Of a DNA stretch of 42,799 nucleotides, positions 32,847 through 39,872 are shown piece by piece. The first letter of the stretch is position 1; every line of letters begins with the position of its first letter. Source of the DNA: Solimonas sp040391865 (GTDB taxonomy: Bacteria > Pseudomonadota > Gammaproteobacteria > Nevskiales > Nevskiaceae); assembly GCA_040391865.1 (NCBI GenBank), contig JBEBWZ010000011.1, forward strand, positions 1-42,799, in the 5' to 3' direction. Under the pieces are notes generated by a model. That model was not told the DNA's origin, searched no databases, and saw only the letters and a list, made by a program, of their open reading frames with translations. The position numbers and the translations under genes were made by a program.

Positions 32847-33297
32847 CTCCCTCCCCTGCACGTGCGCTGCCGATGATCGCGGCGGCGCAGCTATGCACGT
32901 GCGCCTGAAATCGCTGTTTTGCCTGTCACGTGACAGCGATTCGCGTCGCGTTACGCACCCTGCACTGCCCGCTACCGCGGCCACGTGTCGCCTGCACCGC
33001 ACTTACCCCCAGATACGTGTCGCACGGTGCACAGCCTGTGCATAGGTGTACGTGCACACACAGAAAGGTGTCGTGTACCTCCCCAGATACGTGTCGCATC
33101 ATGTCCCCGCTACGCGGATAAAGACTTTCGAGACCAGCAACAACAAAAGGTCGCTCCGCGGGTTATGCACGGCGCCCTTTCCACCATCGCTGTCGCGATG
33201 GCACGGGCCGCACGTGCTTGGTGCGCCTGTCGGCGCACTGGTTTTGCGAGGAAGGGGGCGTGATCCGGCCAAGGGGCATCCACTACAGGAGCCCCGT
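32847..33297. other. Probable replication origin region with iteron-like repeats and palindromes
   Basis: 451 bases without a convincing gene. It contains two copies of CCCCAGATACGTGTCGCA (33007-33024 and 33081-33098, 74 bases apart), with a third ACGTGTCGC at 32983-32991. It also has the 14-base palindrome CTGTCACGTGACAG (32923-32936) nested in an inverted repeat ATCGCTGT/ACAGCGAT (32910-32940), the 7-1-7 palindrome TGCACAG-C-CTGTGCA (33028-33042), and hairpins at 33186-33199 and 33221-33238. The position just after a RepA-like gene fits an origin. Confidence 0.6.
33007..33098 (+). repeat. Iteron-like direct repeats
   Basis: The 18-base unit CCCCAGATACGTGTCGCA occurs exactly twice, at 33007-33024 and 33081-33098, 74 bases apart (about seven helical turns). 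A shorter partial copy is upstream at 32983. Palindrome TGCACAG-C-CTGTGCA lies between them. Confidence 0.8.
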
Positions 33298-33414
33298 ATG
33301 CAGCACAGCAAGTCACAGGTGACGCCGCACGGCGTCAGTCGCATCCCGCTAGCACCCGATGAAGGCTGCGCCTCTGGCGCTTGCTACGGGCCTGCACGTG
33401 GGTCCACGTCATGA
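33298..33414 (+). CDS. Small prophage protein, 38 aa
   Basis: A short frame with a good ribosome site (AGGAG 6 bases before the ATG) that ends by overlapping the next gene's ATG (ATGA). The 38-residue product has two cysteines (DEGCASGACYG) and no known family. Support is the ribosome site plus coupling. Confidence 0.45.
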   Translation: MQHSKSQVTPHGVSRIPLAPDEGCASGACYGPARGSTS

Positions 33415-33764
33415 GCGCCGCAGGTGTCGGCGTGGTGCCCTGCCCGTTATGTGCCACGGCCAGTGCGGTACGCAAGTTTGCCGCGGGGCGGCGTGCTGGC
33501 CAGCTGTACGTGAAGTGTCCCGTGCATGGGAATTTCATGAACGAAGGCCGCCAGTTTCAGGACTGGATTCTGGAGCACATGAAGGCGCTCGGCCCGAACG
33601 GTGAAGCGCCCGTGCTAACCCCCGTGCCGCCGCCGCCCGTGATCCCGGAGCCGCAGCCACACGTGCCCGCCGCCGACCCTGATTCAGATCCCGCACCGGC
33701 GCCGCCGGCGAGCCCGGCCGTGCGCAAGCCCGCGTCCTTTTTCCCGTTGTTTCCGAGTGAATGA
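33411..33764 (+). CDS. Zinc-ribbon-like protein with proline-rich tail
   Basis: A 117-residue protein starting MSAAGVGVVPCPLCATASAV. A CPLC pair followed about 27 residues later by CPVHGNFM gives a four-ligand (Cys-Cys, Cys-His) zinc-ribbon pattern, then QFQDWILEHMKALG. Residues ~64-100 are mostly Pro, Ala, Val and Asp, a flexible linker, ending in a short hydrophobic motif SFFPLFPSE. It is coupled to both neighbours by ATGA overlaps. A nucleic-acid-binding role in replication or late control is inferred. Confidence 0.6.
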   Translation: MSAAGVGVVPCPLCATASAVRKFAAGRRAGQLYVKCPVHGNFMNEGRQFQDWILEHMKALGPNGEAPVLTPVPPPPVIPEPQPHVPAADPDSDPAPAPPASPAVRKPASFFPLFPSE

Positions 33765-34240
33765 CCATGACTGACACCACTGCAACTGCTGCACCTGGCG
33801 CACCAGCCGCGACCGCCGCCGAAGCCACGAAGTTTGCCGACACCGAAGCGCTCGACCAGCTGGCCGAGGATCTGTCTGCCGCCGAAGCGGACGCCGGCGC
33901 CGCGCGCGCGCCTGCCGCCGCACCGGGCGCGGCGATGCTCGATGCCTCGAAGTTCCAGGGTGAGGCCGCGATGCTGATCGGCCTCGGCCTGGACATGCTC
34001 GGCAAGAAAGTCGGCGTCACGTTCGACGCCGAGACGAAGGCGGAAGGTGCCGACCGGCTCGCACCCGTGCTGGCGAAATACGATGGCGCGATGCCACCGT
34101 GGCTGAAGGAATATCAGCACGAGTTCATGCTCGGCATCTGGTTCGCGGGTGTCGCCTACAAGACGTGGGAGACGGTGAAGGCGGCGAAGGAAGCCGATCT
34201 CAAGAACGCGAGCACGACGGCCCATGCGCAAGCCGAATAA
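33761..34240 (+). CDS. Prophage protein, 159 aa, unknown
   Basis: A 159-residue protein with an Ala/Thr-rich disordered start (ATAAPGAPAATAAEATKFAD) and a more ordered second half (MLIGLGLDMLGKKVGVTFD, then PPWLKEYQHEFMLGIWFAGV). The latter has amphipathic or weakly hydrophobic helices. It lies just before the packaging ATPase and overlaps it by 17 bases. No family is recognised. Position suggests a packaging or assembly accessory. Confidence 0.55.
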   Translation: MTMTDTTATAAPGAPAATAAEATKFADTEALDQLAEDLSAAEADAGAARAPAAAPGAAMLDASKFQGEAAMLIGLGLDMLGKKVGVTFDAETKAEGADRLAPVLAKYDGAMPPWLKEYQHEFMLGIWFAGVAYKTWETVKAAKEADLKNASTTAHAQAE

Positions 34241-34880
34241 TGCGCTGCTGGCGCAGATCGAATTTATCTGCGGCAGCAGCGGTACCGGCAAAAGCGAGCT
34301 GATCAAGCAGCAGCTGAAAACCGAAAAGCAGGTGTTGGTTTGGGACGCGAAAAACGAGTACGGCGACCTGCCCGGATTCCGCACCACACACCGCAAGGAT
34401 GAGTTCTTGAAATTGGCACGTGCGGGCGGCCGTGTCGCCTTTGCCGCGCCGCCGTCGGAGTTCGATTTCTATACTCGTGTGGTCTGGGCACGTGGCGGCT
34501 GTCTCAACATCGTCGAAGAGCTCGGCGCTGTCACGGGTACCGCGAAGGCGCGCGATGCTTGGCACCTGATCTGCTCGCAGGGTCGCGGCTACGGCATCAA
34601 GACCATTGGTATCGCGCAACGGGTGGCCGAGGTCGACAAGACGCTGATCGGCAACCTGTCACGGCTGCACGTGCGACGACTGGCCTATGAAGAAGACCAG
34701 GTGCGCATGGCGCGGTTGCTGGGCGTGCCGACCGAACGTGTCGCCGCGCTGATCGGCTATCACTGGATTGAGCGCGACATGACGGCCGGCATCGTCACCA
34801 GCAGCCTTGACCAGGTCAAAGGTCCACCGCAAAAACGGCCGAACGGACAGGGTGCCGTTCGCAATACCAAAAAGCGGTAG
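34224..34880 (+). CDS. HerA/FtsK-type viral DNA-packaging ATPase
   Basis: A 218-residue ATPase. Walker A is GSSGTGKS at residues 17-24. A strand with the conserved WDAKNEYG at 40-47 follows, Walker B with two glutamates is LNIVEELG at 94-101, and a sensor-like strand ends GIKTIGIAQR at 124-133. This short, membrane-free layout matches packaging ATPases of tailless membrane-containing phages (PM2 P9, PRD1 P9). Filamentous-phage Zot proteins share the fold but are longer and carry a membrane segment. It is the last gene of the early block and is followed by a strong terminator, then the capsid gene block. Confidence 0.85.
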   Translation: MRKPNNALLAQIEFICGSSGTGKSELIKQQLKTEKQVLVWDAKNEYGDLPGFRTTHRKDEFLKLARAGGRVAFAAPPSEFDFYTRVVWARGGCLNIVEELGAVTGTAKARDAWHLICSQGRGYGIKTIGIAQRVAEVDKTLIGNLSRLHVRRLAYEEDQVRMARLLGVPTERVAALIGYHWIERDMTAGIVTSSLDQVKGPPQKRPNGQGAVRNTKKR

Positions 34881-34886
34881 CCGTCA

Positions 34887-34914
34887 AGGGGTATCCATTG
34901 GATGCCCCTTTTTT
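34887..34914 (+). terminator. Strong intrinsic terminator between early and late blocks
   Basis: A 10-bp stem (AGGGGTATCC / GGATGCCCCT, one G-U pair) with a 3-base loop is followed by five further T residues, 7 bases after the ATPase stop. Late genes therefore need their own promoter between 34915 and 34974 or antitermination. TTGGCA at 34937-34942 is a weak -35 candidate. Confidence 0.88.
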
Positions 34915-34974
34915 CATGCGCGATCGGCGCTCACTGTTGGCATCGCAATTCTGCAACCAACACTGAGATTTCAA

Positions 34975-35088
34975 ATGAGCAAAAAGGAACTGATCGGCAT
35001 GGGCCTGACCGCCGTGGGCGTGCTGATCGCCCTGTGGGCGGTGAACAACGTCGGCCCCGTCGCCGCCATCGTCGGCGGGAAGAAGTAA
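34975..35088 (+). CDS. Small membrane protein upstream of the capsid gene, 37 aa
   Basis: A 37-residue peptide with one membrane segment (GMGLTAVGVLIALWAVNNVG) between short lysine-bearing ends (MSKKEL and GGKK). It is the first gene of the late block, 42 bases before the capsid gene. Tiny hydrophobic proteins encoded near the capsid gene are typical of viruses with an internal membrane. The exact role is unknown. Confidence 0.7.
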   Translation: MSKKELIGMGLTAVGVLIALWAVNNVGPVAAIVGGKK

Positions 35089-35130
35089 GCCCCACCCGGC
35101 TGACCTTCCCTGAACAACACGGAGTAGACG

Positions 35131-35955
35131 ATGCGTCGCACCATTCCCATCAATGATATTTCCGGCGTGGGCGCCGGCCAGAAGGCAACGGTGCGAATCG
35201 TTGACACGCTGGCATACCACGGCATCCTGTTGCAGCTGACCAACATCACTGCCGCCCAGGTGTCGAACGTCCGCGTCTTCCTGAACGACAAAGAAGCCAT
35301 GTCGATGACGGGCGCTGACCTCGATTCGATGAATCAGTACTTCGACCTCGCCGCCGTCGGCGCCGATGGCTTGATGTATATCCCGTTCACCGGGCCGGGC
35401 CTGCTCGATCAGGCGGAAGAAGAAGGCACCGCGGTGCACGTCGGCGTGCCGTACAAAGACGGCACTGTGATCCGTTCGATGCGCACCGAGTTGGATCTGA
35501 GCGGCGCGGTCGTGAATCCGGGCATCAAGGCCTACGGCATCGTTCGCGAAGCGCAGGCGGGCCGTAATCCGTGGTTCCCGTTCGTGCGTGCTGCGACCAT
35601 CGACGTGCAGTCGGGCGGCATCAAAACGCTGTCGGACGTGGTCGATACCAAGTCGAACCGCGAAGCGTTCTGCACGCAGGTCTTTTTCAAGACCGCGCAG
35701 CTGACCAACCTGCTGGTGCAGCGCAACGGCCTGGACATGTTCGACCGCTCCAAGGTGGTCAATGAGCGCCTGCAGTTCAACGGCGTGCGCAAACCGCAGG
35801 CCGGCTTCTTCGTGTTCGATACCCGCGAGAATGGCTACGGTAACGTGCCCGACGCGCTGGCCGCTGGCAGCGCCAATACGCTGATCTGGAAGCTGACGAT
35901 GGGCGCGGCCGCTACGTTCCCGGCGTACGTCTGGACCATCGGCCCGCTGAACTAA
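35131..35955 (+). CDS. Major capsid protein, double jelly-roll (PM2 P2-like)
   Basis: A 274-residue protein resembling the coat protein P2 of phage PM2 in length and layout: an N-terminal half opening PINDISGVGAGQKATVRI with YHGILLQLTNITAAQVSNVR, NDKEAMSMTGADLDSMNQYF and LMYIPFTGPGLLDQAEEE, and a C-terminal half containing FCTQVFFKTAQLTNLLVQRN, GLDMFDRSKVVNERLQ and QAGFFVFDTRENGYGNVPDA. Proteins of this kind form two upright jelly rolls and assemble as trimers into icosahedral shells over a membrane. A ribosome site (GGAG) precedes the ATG. No membrane segment is seen. The assignment rests on remembered family pattern and context (packaging ATPase, membrane peptides). Confidence 0.85.
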   Translation: MRRTIPINDISGVGAGQKATVRIVDTLAYHGILLQLTNITAAQVSNVRVFLNDKEAMSMTGADLDSMNQYFDLAAVGADGLMYIPFTGPGLLDQAEEEGTAVHVGVPYKDGTVIRSMRTELDLSGAVVNPGIKAYGIVREAQAGRNPWFPFVRAATIDVQSGGIKTLSDVVDTKSNREAFCTQVFFKTAQLTNLLVQRNGLDMFDRSKVVNERLQFNGVRKPQAGFFVFDTRENGYGNVPDALAAGSANTLIWKLTMGAAATFPAYVWTIGPLN

Positions 35956-35965
35956 GGGGGCTGAC

Positions 35966-36337
35966 ATGGCCCTCCTTGATTTCAGCACCGAAGGGCTGTT
36001 CGGCGGTAGCGGCTTCTCACTCTCTGAGAAGCCGCTATTCAGCGCCGGCAGTCCGTCGATCGCCACCGGCTCGTGGGCAACGCCTACGACGTCGGCGGGT
36101 GGCGGTACCGGCGTGTGGGATTGGGTGCAGCGCGGGATTGGCGTGCTCGGCCAGGGCGCTGATGCGTACGCGCAGTATCAAGCCTCACGTAACACCGGCA
36201 ATCAGCCGACCACCACGGCGCCGACCAATTACGCGCCCGTGGTGCAGGCCAGCAGCGGCGGTGTCGCGGTGAGCTGGCCGCTGATCGCGGTGATCGGCCT
36301 CGGCGGCGCGGCGCTGTACTTCGCGCTCAAGAGCTAG
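35966..36337 (+). CDS. Predicted virion membrane protein, C-tail anchored, 123 aa
   Basis: A 123-residue product starting 10 bases after the capsid gene. The first ~95 residues are Gly-, Ser- and Thr-rich and probably flexible, with VWDWVQRGIGVLGQGADAYA as an amphipathic helix. The last 22 residues form a membrane segment (WPLIAVIGLGGAALYFALKS). The first of four consecutive genes with the same tail-anchored plan. Confidence 0.72.
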   Translation: MALLDFSTEGLFGGSGFSLSEKPLFSAGSPSIATGSWATPTTSAGGGTGVWDWVQRGIGVLGQGADAYAQYQASRNTGNQPTTTAPTNYAPVVQASSGGVAVSWPLIAVIGLGGAALYFALKS

Positions 36338-36340
36338 CGC

Positions 36341-36559
36341 ATGGACTACGCCAGCATGTTCGGCGGTGGCGGCGGTGCTGGCGGCGGCGAGTCGAACAGC
36401 AGCGCCAGCAACAAGCCTCAATACGCCTCCTACGGTGACGTAGGCGGCATTTCTTTCGGTGACAACGCGGGCGCGTCGCAAGATCGGCAGATGCTGTATC
36501 TCGGCGTCGGCGCGTTGGTCATCTTCGGTCTGATCGTTGTGCTGGCACTGAAGAAATAG
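36341..36559 (+). CDS. Predicted virion membrane protein, C-tail anchored, 72 aa
   Basis: A 72-residue product beginning 3 bases after the previous stop. A Gly-rich start (MFGGGGGAGGGE) and a polar middle are followed by one C-terminal membrane segment, LGVGALVIFGLIVVLALKK, ending in two lysines. No family is recognised. Probably part of the internal membrane of the virion. Confidence 0.7.
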   Translation: MDYASMFGGGGGAGGGESNSSASNKPQYASYGDVGGISFGDNAGASQDRQMLYLGVGALVIFGLIVVLALKK

Positions 36560-36566
36560 GCACGCC

Positions 36567-36755
36567 ATGAATTTCGATATTTCGTCGCAGTCGTCGGTGC
36601 AGACGCCCGCGCATAGCGGCGCGCAGCTGACCGTTCACGCCTCGCCCAACTTCGGCTTGCCCGAAGCGCCGCAGGTCGCGACCACCGGCAAGATCACCAA
36701 TGGCATGTTGATCGCGCTCGCACTGATCGCCGTCATCGTCTACCTGCGCCGGTGA
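36567..36755 (+). CDS. Predicted virion membrane protein, C-tail anchored, 62 aa
   Basis: A 62-residue product with a polar N-terminal part (NFDISSQSSVQTPAHSGAQL) and one C-terminal membrane segment, GMLIALALIAVIVYLRR, ending in two arginines. It starts 7 bases after the previous gene and ends 3 bases before the next. Confidence 0.7.
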   Translation: MNFDISSQSSVQTPAHSGAQLTVHASPNFGLPEAPQVATTGKITNGMLIALALIAVIVYLRR

Positions 36756-36758
36756 CCT

Positions 36759-37247
36759 ATGGCGCTCAGTTTCGGCAAAAGCAAAAGCAGCACCAACACA
36801 ACGTCGAACGTCTACAACTTCGCCAACTATGACAACGACACGGGCGGCAGCGGTAGCGGCGGTGGCGCGGGAAGTTCGCCGTTGAACCTCGCCGGCCTGA
36901 GTGTCAGTGCGGGCAAGAAAGGCACGGCGAATCTCAATATCGACGTGACGCAAACCGACCACGGCGCGATCGCGGCGGGCTTGGGCTTCGCCGAGAAAAT
37001 CGCGGACCAGAGCTTTGGCTTTGCCGGTGATTCGCTCGACTGGGCCAGCGAAGCGGTGGACCGCACCGCCGCCGCCTACAACAACTCACGCGACGCGCTG
37101 CAAAGCGCGTTTCAGCAATCGCTCGATCTCGTCAGCCAGAGCCGCGAACCGGCAGATGAAAAGACGCGCGAGCAATTCGCCAACATGACCTACCTGCTGC
37201 TGGCCGTCGTTGGCTTCGTTGCGTGGGTCTCACTCAAGGGAAACTGA
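36759..37247 (+). CDS. Predicted virion membrane protein, C-tail anchored, 162 aa
   Basis: A 162-residue product. It has a Ser/Thr/Asn- and Gly-rich start (residues 5-45), then a helical region (ADQSFGFAGDSLDWASEAVD, AAAYNNSRDALQSAFQQSLD) that could be a coiled coil. It ends with one membrane segment (NMTYLLLAVVGFVAWVSLKG). Last of the four tail-anchored genes. The long helical part could link membrane and capsid. Confidence 0.68.
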   Translation: MALSFGKSKSSTNTTSNVYNFANYDNDTGGSGSGGGAGSSPLNLAGLSVSAGKKGTANLNIDVTQTDHGAIAAGLGFAEKIADQSFGFAGDSLDWASEAVDRTAAAYNNSRDALQSAFQQSLDLVSQSREPADEKTREQFANMTYLLLAVVGFVAWVSLKGN

Positions 37248-37249
37248 TC

Positions 37250-37831
37250 GTGGATTACGGGATGCAGGACTACCCGCTGAACCTGAAATCCGGTGTGTGG
37301 CAACCGGTGCAGGTCAGCGGCGATTACTTCCAGGTGATCGAAGCCACGGGCGTGATCTTCCTGAAGTTCAACGATGGCGCCCCGATCCGGCGCCACGTCG
37401 CGATGGGCATGCCGGTACGCACCTACACGCGCTGCGCGGTGATGAGCGAAGCCGATCAGCAAGTGGTGATCGCCCTCGGCTTCACCGGTGGCGCCAGCGC
37501 GCCGCTCGATGGCCGCGCGACGATGACCGGTGACATCAACGTCACCATGAACAAACCAACGCTGCGCCCGACGATGCCGGATGTCTCGGTGCCGGCCGGA
37601 GACGTGGTGCAGGTCGCACTAGACGATCCCGACCGCCTGTCGCTGCTGGTGCAGCTGCCGGAGAATGCAGACGGCCCAGTGCGCGTCGGCGATGCATCGG
37701 TCGGCGCCGCGCGCGGCGTGATCCTGTATCCCGGTGATGCGGTGTCATTGGACGGTGGTCCTGCCGCCTACGTGCACAACCCCAACGCGACAGCCATCAC
37801 GGTGGCGCTAATCGCGGAGCGCGCGCCATGA
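37250..37831 (+). CDS. Predicted minor capsid / vertex protein, 193 aa
   Basis: A 193-residue soluble protein from GTG 37250, with AAGGGA about 9 bases upstream. The frame is open to 37223 but that start lies inside the previous gene. It is mostly short beta strands and turns (VWQPVQVSGDYFQVIEATGV, then PNATAITVALIAER at the end), with no membrane segment. It sits between the membrane-protein cassette and the spike gene, so it may be the vertex (penton) or spike-base protein by position. No direct sequence match is recognised. Confidence 0.58.
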   Translation: MDYGMQDYPLNLKSGVWQPVQVSGDYFQVIEATGVIFLKFNDGAPIRRHVAMGMPVRTYTRCAVMSEADQQVVIALGFTGGASAPLDGRATMTGDINVTMNKPTLRPTMPDVSVPAGDVVQVALDDPDRLSLLVQLPENADGPVRVGDASVGAARGVILYPGDAVSLDGGPAAYVHNPNATAITVALIAERAP

Positions 37832-37838
37832 TTGGGGC

Positions 37839-39869
37839 ATGGACAATATGCGCAGAAAGCTGGTCGCCGGCGTGGGGCTTGTAATGAGTACCGCCCTGAT
37901 CCCTAGTTCGACTCGAGCAACCCGAAACTTCGCGGCGCGGCTCGCAGACCCTGATTTTCAACAGAACGATCCATCTGTGGCGTTCATGCAACGTGCGGCG
38001 GATGCTGTTCAACGCACGGTGCAGCGCAAGTTAGAGGATTCTGTTTCGGCCTTCGATTTCATGACGAAGGCGGAAGTAGATGACGTGTCTGCGGGTGCTG
38101 GTGCGCTCGACGTTAGCGCATCGGTGCGTAAAGCCTTCGCCTGCGGCCGCCCCATTCACATGCCGCGCGGGAAATACAATCTTGCGTCATGGACGGCGTT
38201 TGAAACAACGCAGCCGCTCACGGTGTCATGCGACGGGATGGATGTTGTCGACATCGTTGGGCCGGGTATGTCTCAGGCCTTCATCGAGGCGCGTCATAGC
38301 GTCAGCCTTTCGGGTGGGAGGACGTCGGGATTTCTCGCGGATATCAACTACGGGAATTTGGCCGGAGGGTCGGCGACGCTGGACCTGTTTGGTTGGCAGA
38401 GTCGTGATTGCCGCCGCTCGGTTGTGCGCGATCGCACGCATAGCGCCGGCAAGCTGACGAGGGTCAGTATCTCTCACTGTGTGATCGATCACGCGGGCAT
38501 CAGCGCATTGCTGGATACGCGAGGAATCCTGCTTCAGGGGGAAATCGAGAACGCGTATATACATCACAACATCATCACGAATGTCCGTGGTCAGGCGATC
38601 TCGCTAGGTGACAACACGCGCGCGGATCAGGACTTGATGCAGCGATTTATTGTCGACCACAACTTGATCGGAAACCTGCACCGCCCGGGCGGCGGCGAGG
38701 TACAGGGAATCATCATCTATGGCCGGTACGCGACGGTCGACAGCAATGTGATCTACGAGGTCTCGAACGACGATTCCCAGGGGGCTGAGGGCATCTATTT
38801 CAAATGCCGCTACGGAAACATTCGCGGCAATGTGCTTGTCAATGCAGGGCGCCGCGAGGCCTCGATCAACATCAAGGGCGGCACGCGCTCGGATGGTGCC
38901 CTGGGGCCGGATGGCTATGCCGTCATCTGCACCGGGAACCATATTCTGGGGACGCTGCCGGGTGTCTATGGCATCTCGCCGCGTACCGACGACTGCCTAA
39001 TTGCTGACAACTATATCGAGGGTGTGGCCGGTGAGTACGGCATTTACACCGTCAACTCGGTCACCAACGGGCTGCATATCCTTCGCAACACGCTCAAGAA
39101 TGTGCAGGGCCGCATCGGCATCTACGTCCGCTGCGGTGGCTACGGCATCCGCGTGGATGACAACACGGTCGACGGTGTTCTGGTAGCAGGCGGCGTGGCA
39201 ACGGCGGGAATCGGCATTCTGCTGTCAGCGGATGTTGATCTTGATCGTGTGTCGCTGTGCCGGAATCATATTTTCTTGCGCTCGAGCGAGGCAACGCAGC
39301 GGAATCAAGGCATTGCTATCGCGGGTAATGCCGATCTGAAAAACCTCACCGTCGACGGGAACGTGATTGTGATCGACGGCGTTTCGAGTCCCGAGGGCAT
39401 CGTGATCTCGCATAGTTCGGCGGCTGTGCGCACCGGCTGGAAGTTCCTGCGTAACGATCTGTCGGGTGTCAATGCATCGTCCGACAACATGCTGTTCCGC
39501 GTCACCAGCAGCATTCCGGCCGATGCGGTTTTTGTTGGGAATTTCGATAAGACACCGCTGGTGCGGGACGTTGCAGTGGGCGCAGCAATTTCGCCATTCC
39601 TGAGCGGCTATTCAATCGCGAACACGGCGGCCGCTGCAACGACGCTAGTGCCGTTGCCTGTCGCGCAGCCGGGTCTTGTCTTCGATTTCTTCCGCACGGG
39701 TGGCTTTGCATTGCGTGCGGATCCGGCTGCTGCGGATTCGATCCGTGGTGGGGGCATTGGCAAGTACGCGAGTTTGGACACTGACGGCGCTCATATTCAG
39801 CTGAAGTGCATTAAGGCTGGCATGTGGGAGGTCGTGGGGCAGTTCGGCACTGTGACCTTTGAGCCGTGA
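37839..39869 (+). CDS. Receptor-binding spike, right-handed beta-helix (pectate-lyase-like)
   Basis: A 676-residue protein. The N-terminus has a basic, hydrophobic segment (RRKLVAGVGLVMSTALIPSS) that could be a signal peptide or membrane anchor, then a helical neck. From about residue 65 it resembles phage tailspikes: VSASVRKAFACGRPIHMPRG matches the usual AIQAAID...G...YFPPG opening. Next comes a long array of repeating beta-helix turns rich in NNII, GNVL, DNTV and HNLIGN-type motifs (about 140-530). A ~90-residue C-terminal domain (GKYASLDTDGAHIQLKCIKA) follows. It probably binds or cuts surface polysaccharide. Third codon positions are visibly more AT-rich than in neighbouring capsid genes, suggesting separate acquisition. 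Confidence 0.8.
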   Translation: MDNMRRKLVAGVGLVMSTALIPSSTRATRNFAARLADPDFQQNDPSVAFMQRAADAVQRTVQRKLEDSVSAFDFMTKAEVDDVSAGAGALDVSASVRKAFACGRPIHMPRGKYNLASWTAFETTQPLTVSCDGMDVVDIVGPGMSQAFIEARHSVSLSGGRTSGFLADINYGNLAGGSATLDLFGWQSRDCRRSVVRDRTHSAGKLTRVSISHCVIDHAGISALLDTRGILLQGEIENAYIHHNIITNVRGQAISLGDNTRADQDLMQRFIVDHNLIGNLHRPGGGEVQGIIIYGRYATVDSNVIYEVSNDDSQGAEGIYFKCRYGNIRGNVLVNAGRREASINIKGGTRSDGALGPDGYAVICTGNHILGTLPGVYGISPRTDDCLIADNYIEGVAGEYGIYTVNSVTNGLHILRNTLKNVQGRIGIYVRCGGYGIRVDDNTVDGVLVAGGVATAGIGILLSADVDLDRVSLCRNHIFLRSSEATQRNQGIAIAGNADLKNLTVDGNVIVIDGVSSPEGIVISHSSAAVRTGWKFLRNDLSGVNASSDNMLFRVTSSIPADAVFVGNFDKTPLVRDVAVGAAISPFLSGYSIANTAAAATTLVPLPVAQPGLVFDFFRTGGFALRADPAAADSIRGGGIGKYASLDTDGAHIQLKCIKAGMWEVVGQFGTVTFEP

Positions 39870-39872
39870 TCC

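Noticed and set aside
33165..33263. 32-residue plus-strand frame in the origin region
   Set aside because: Weak ribosome site, Ala/Arg-rich composition, and it crosses two hairpins. It is more likely part of the non-coding origin region.
32985..33414. Longer plus-strand frames of 92 and 122 residues across the iteron repeats
   Set aside because: They run through repeats and palindromes, lack ribosome sites and conflict with the well-placed small gene at 33298.
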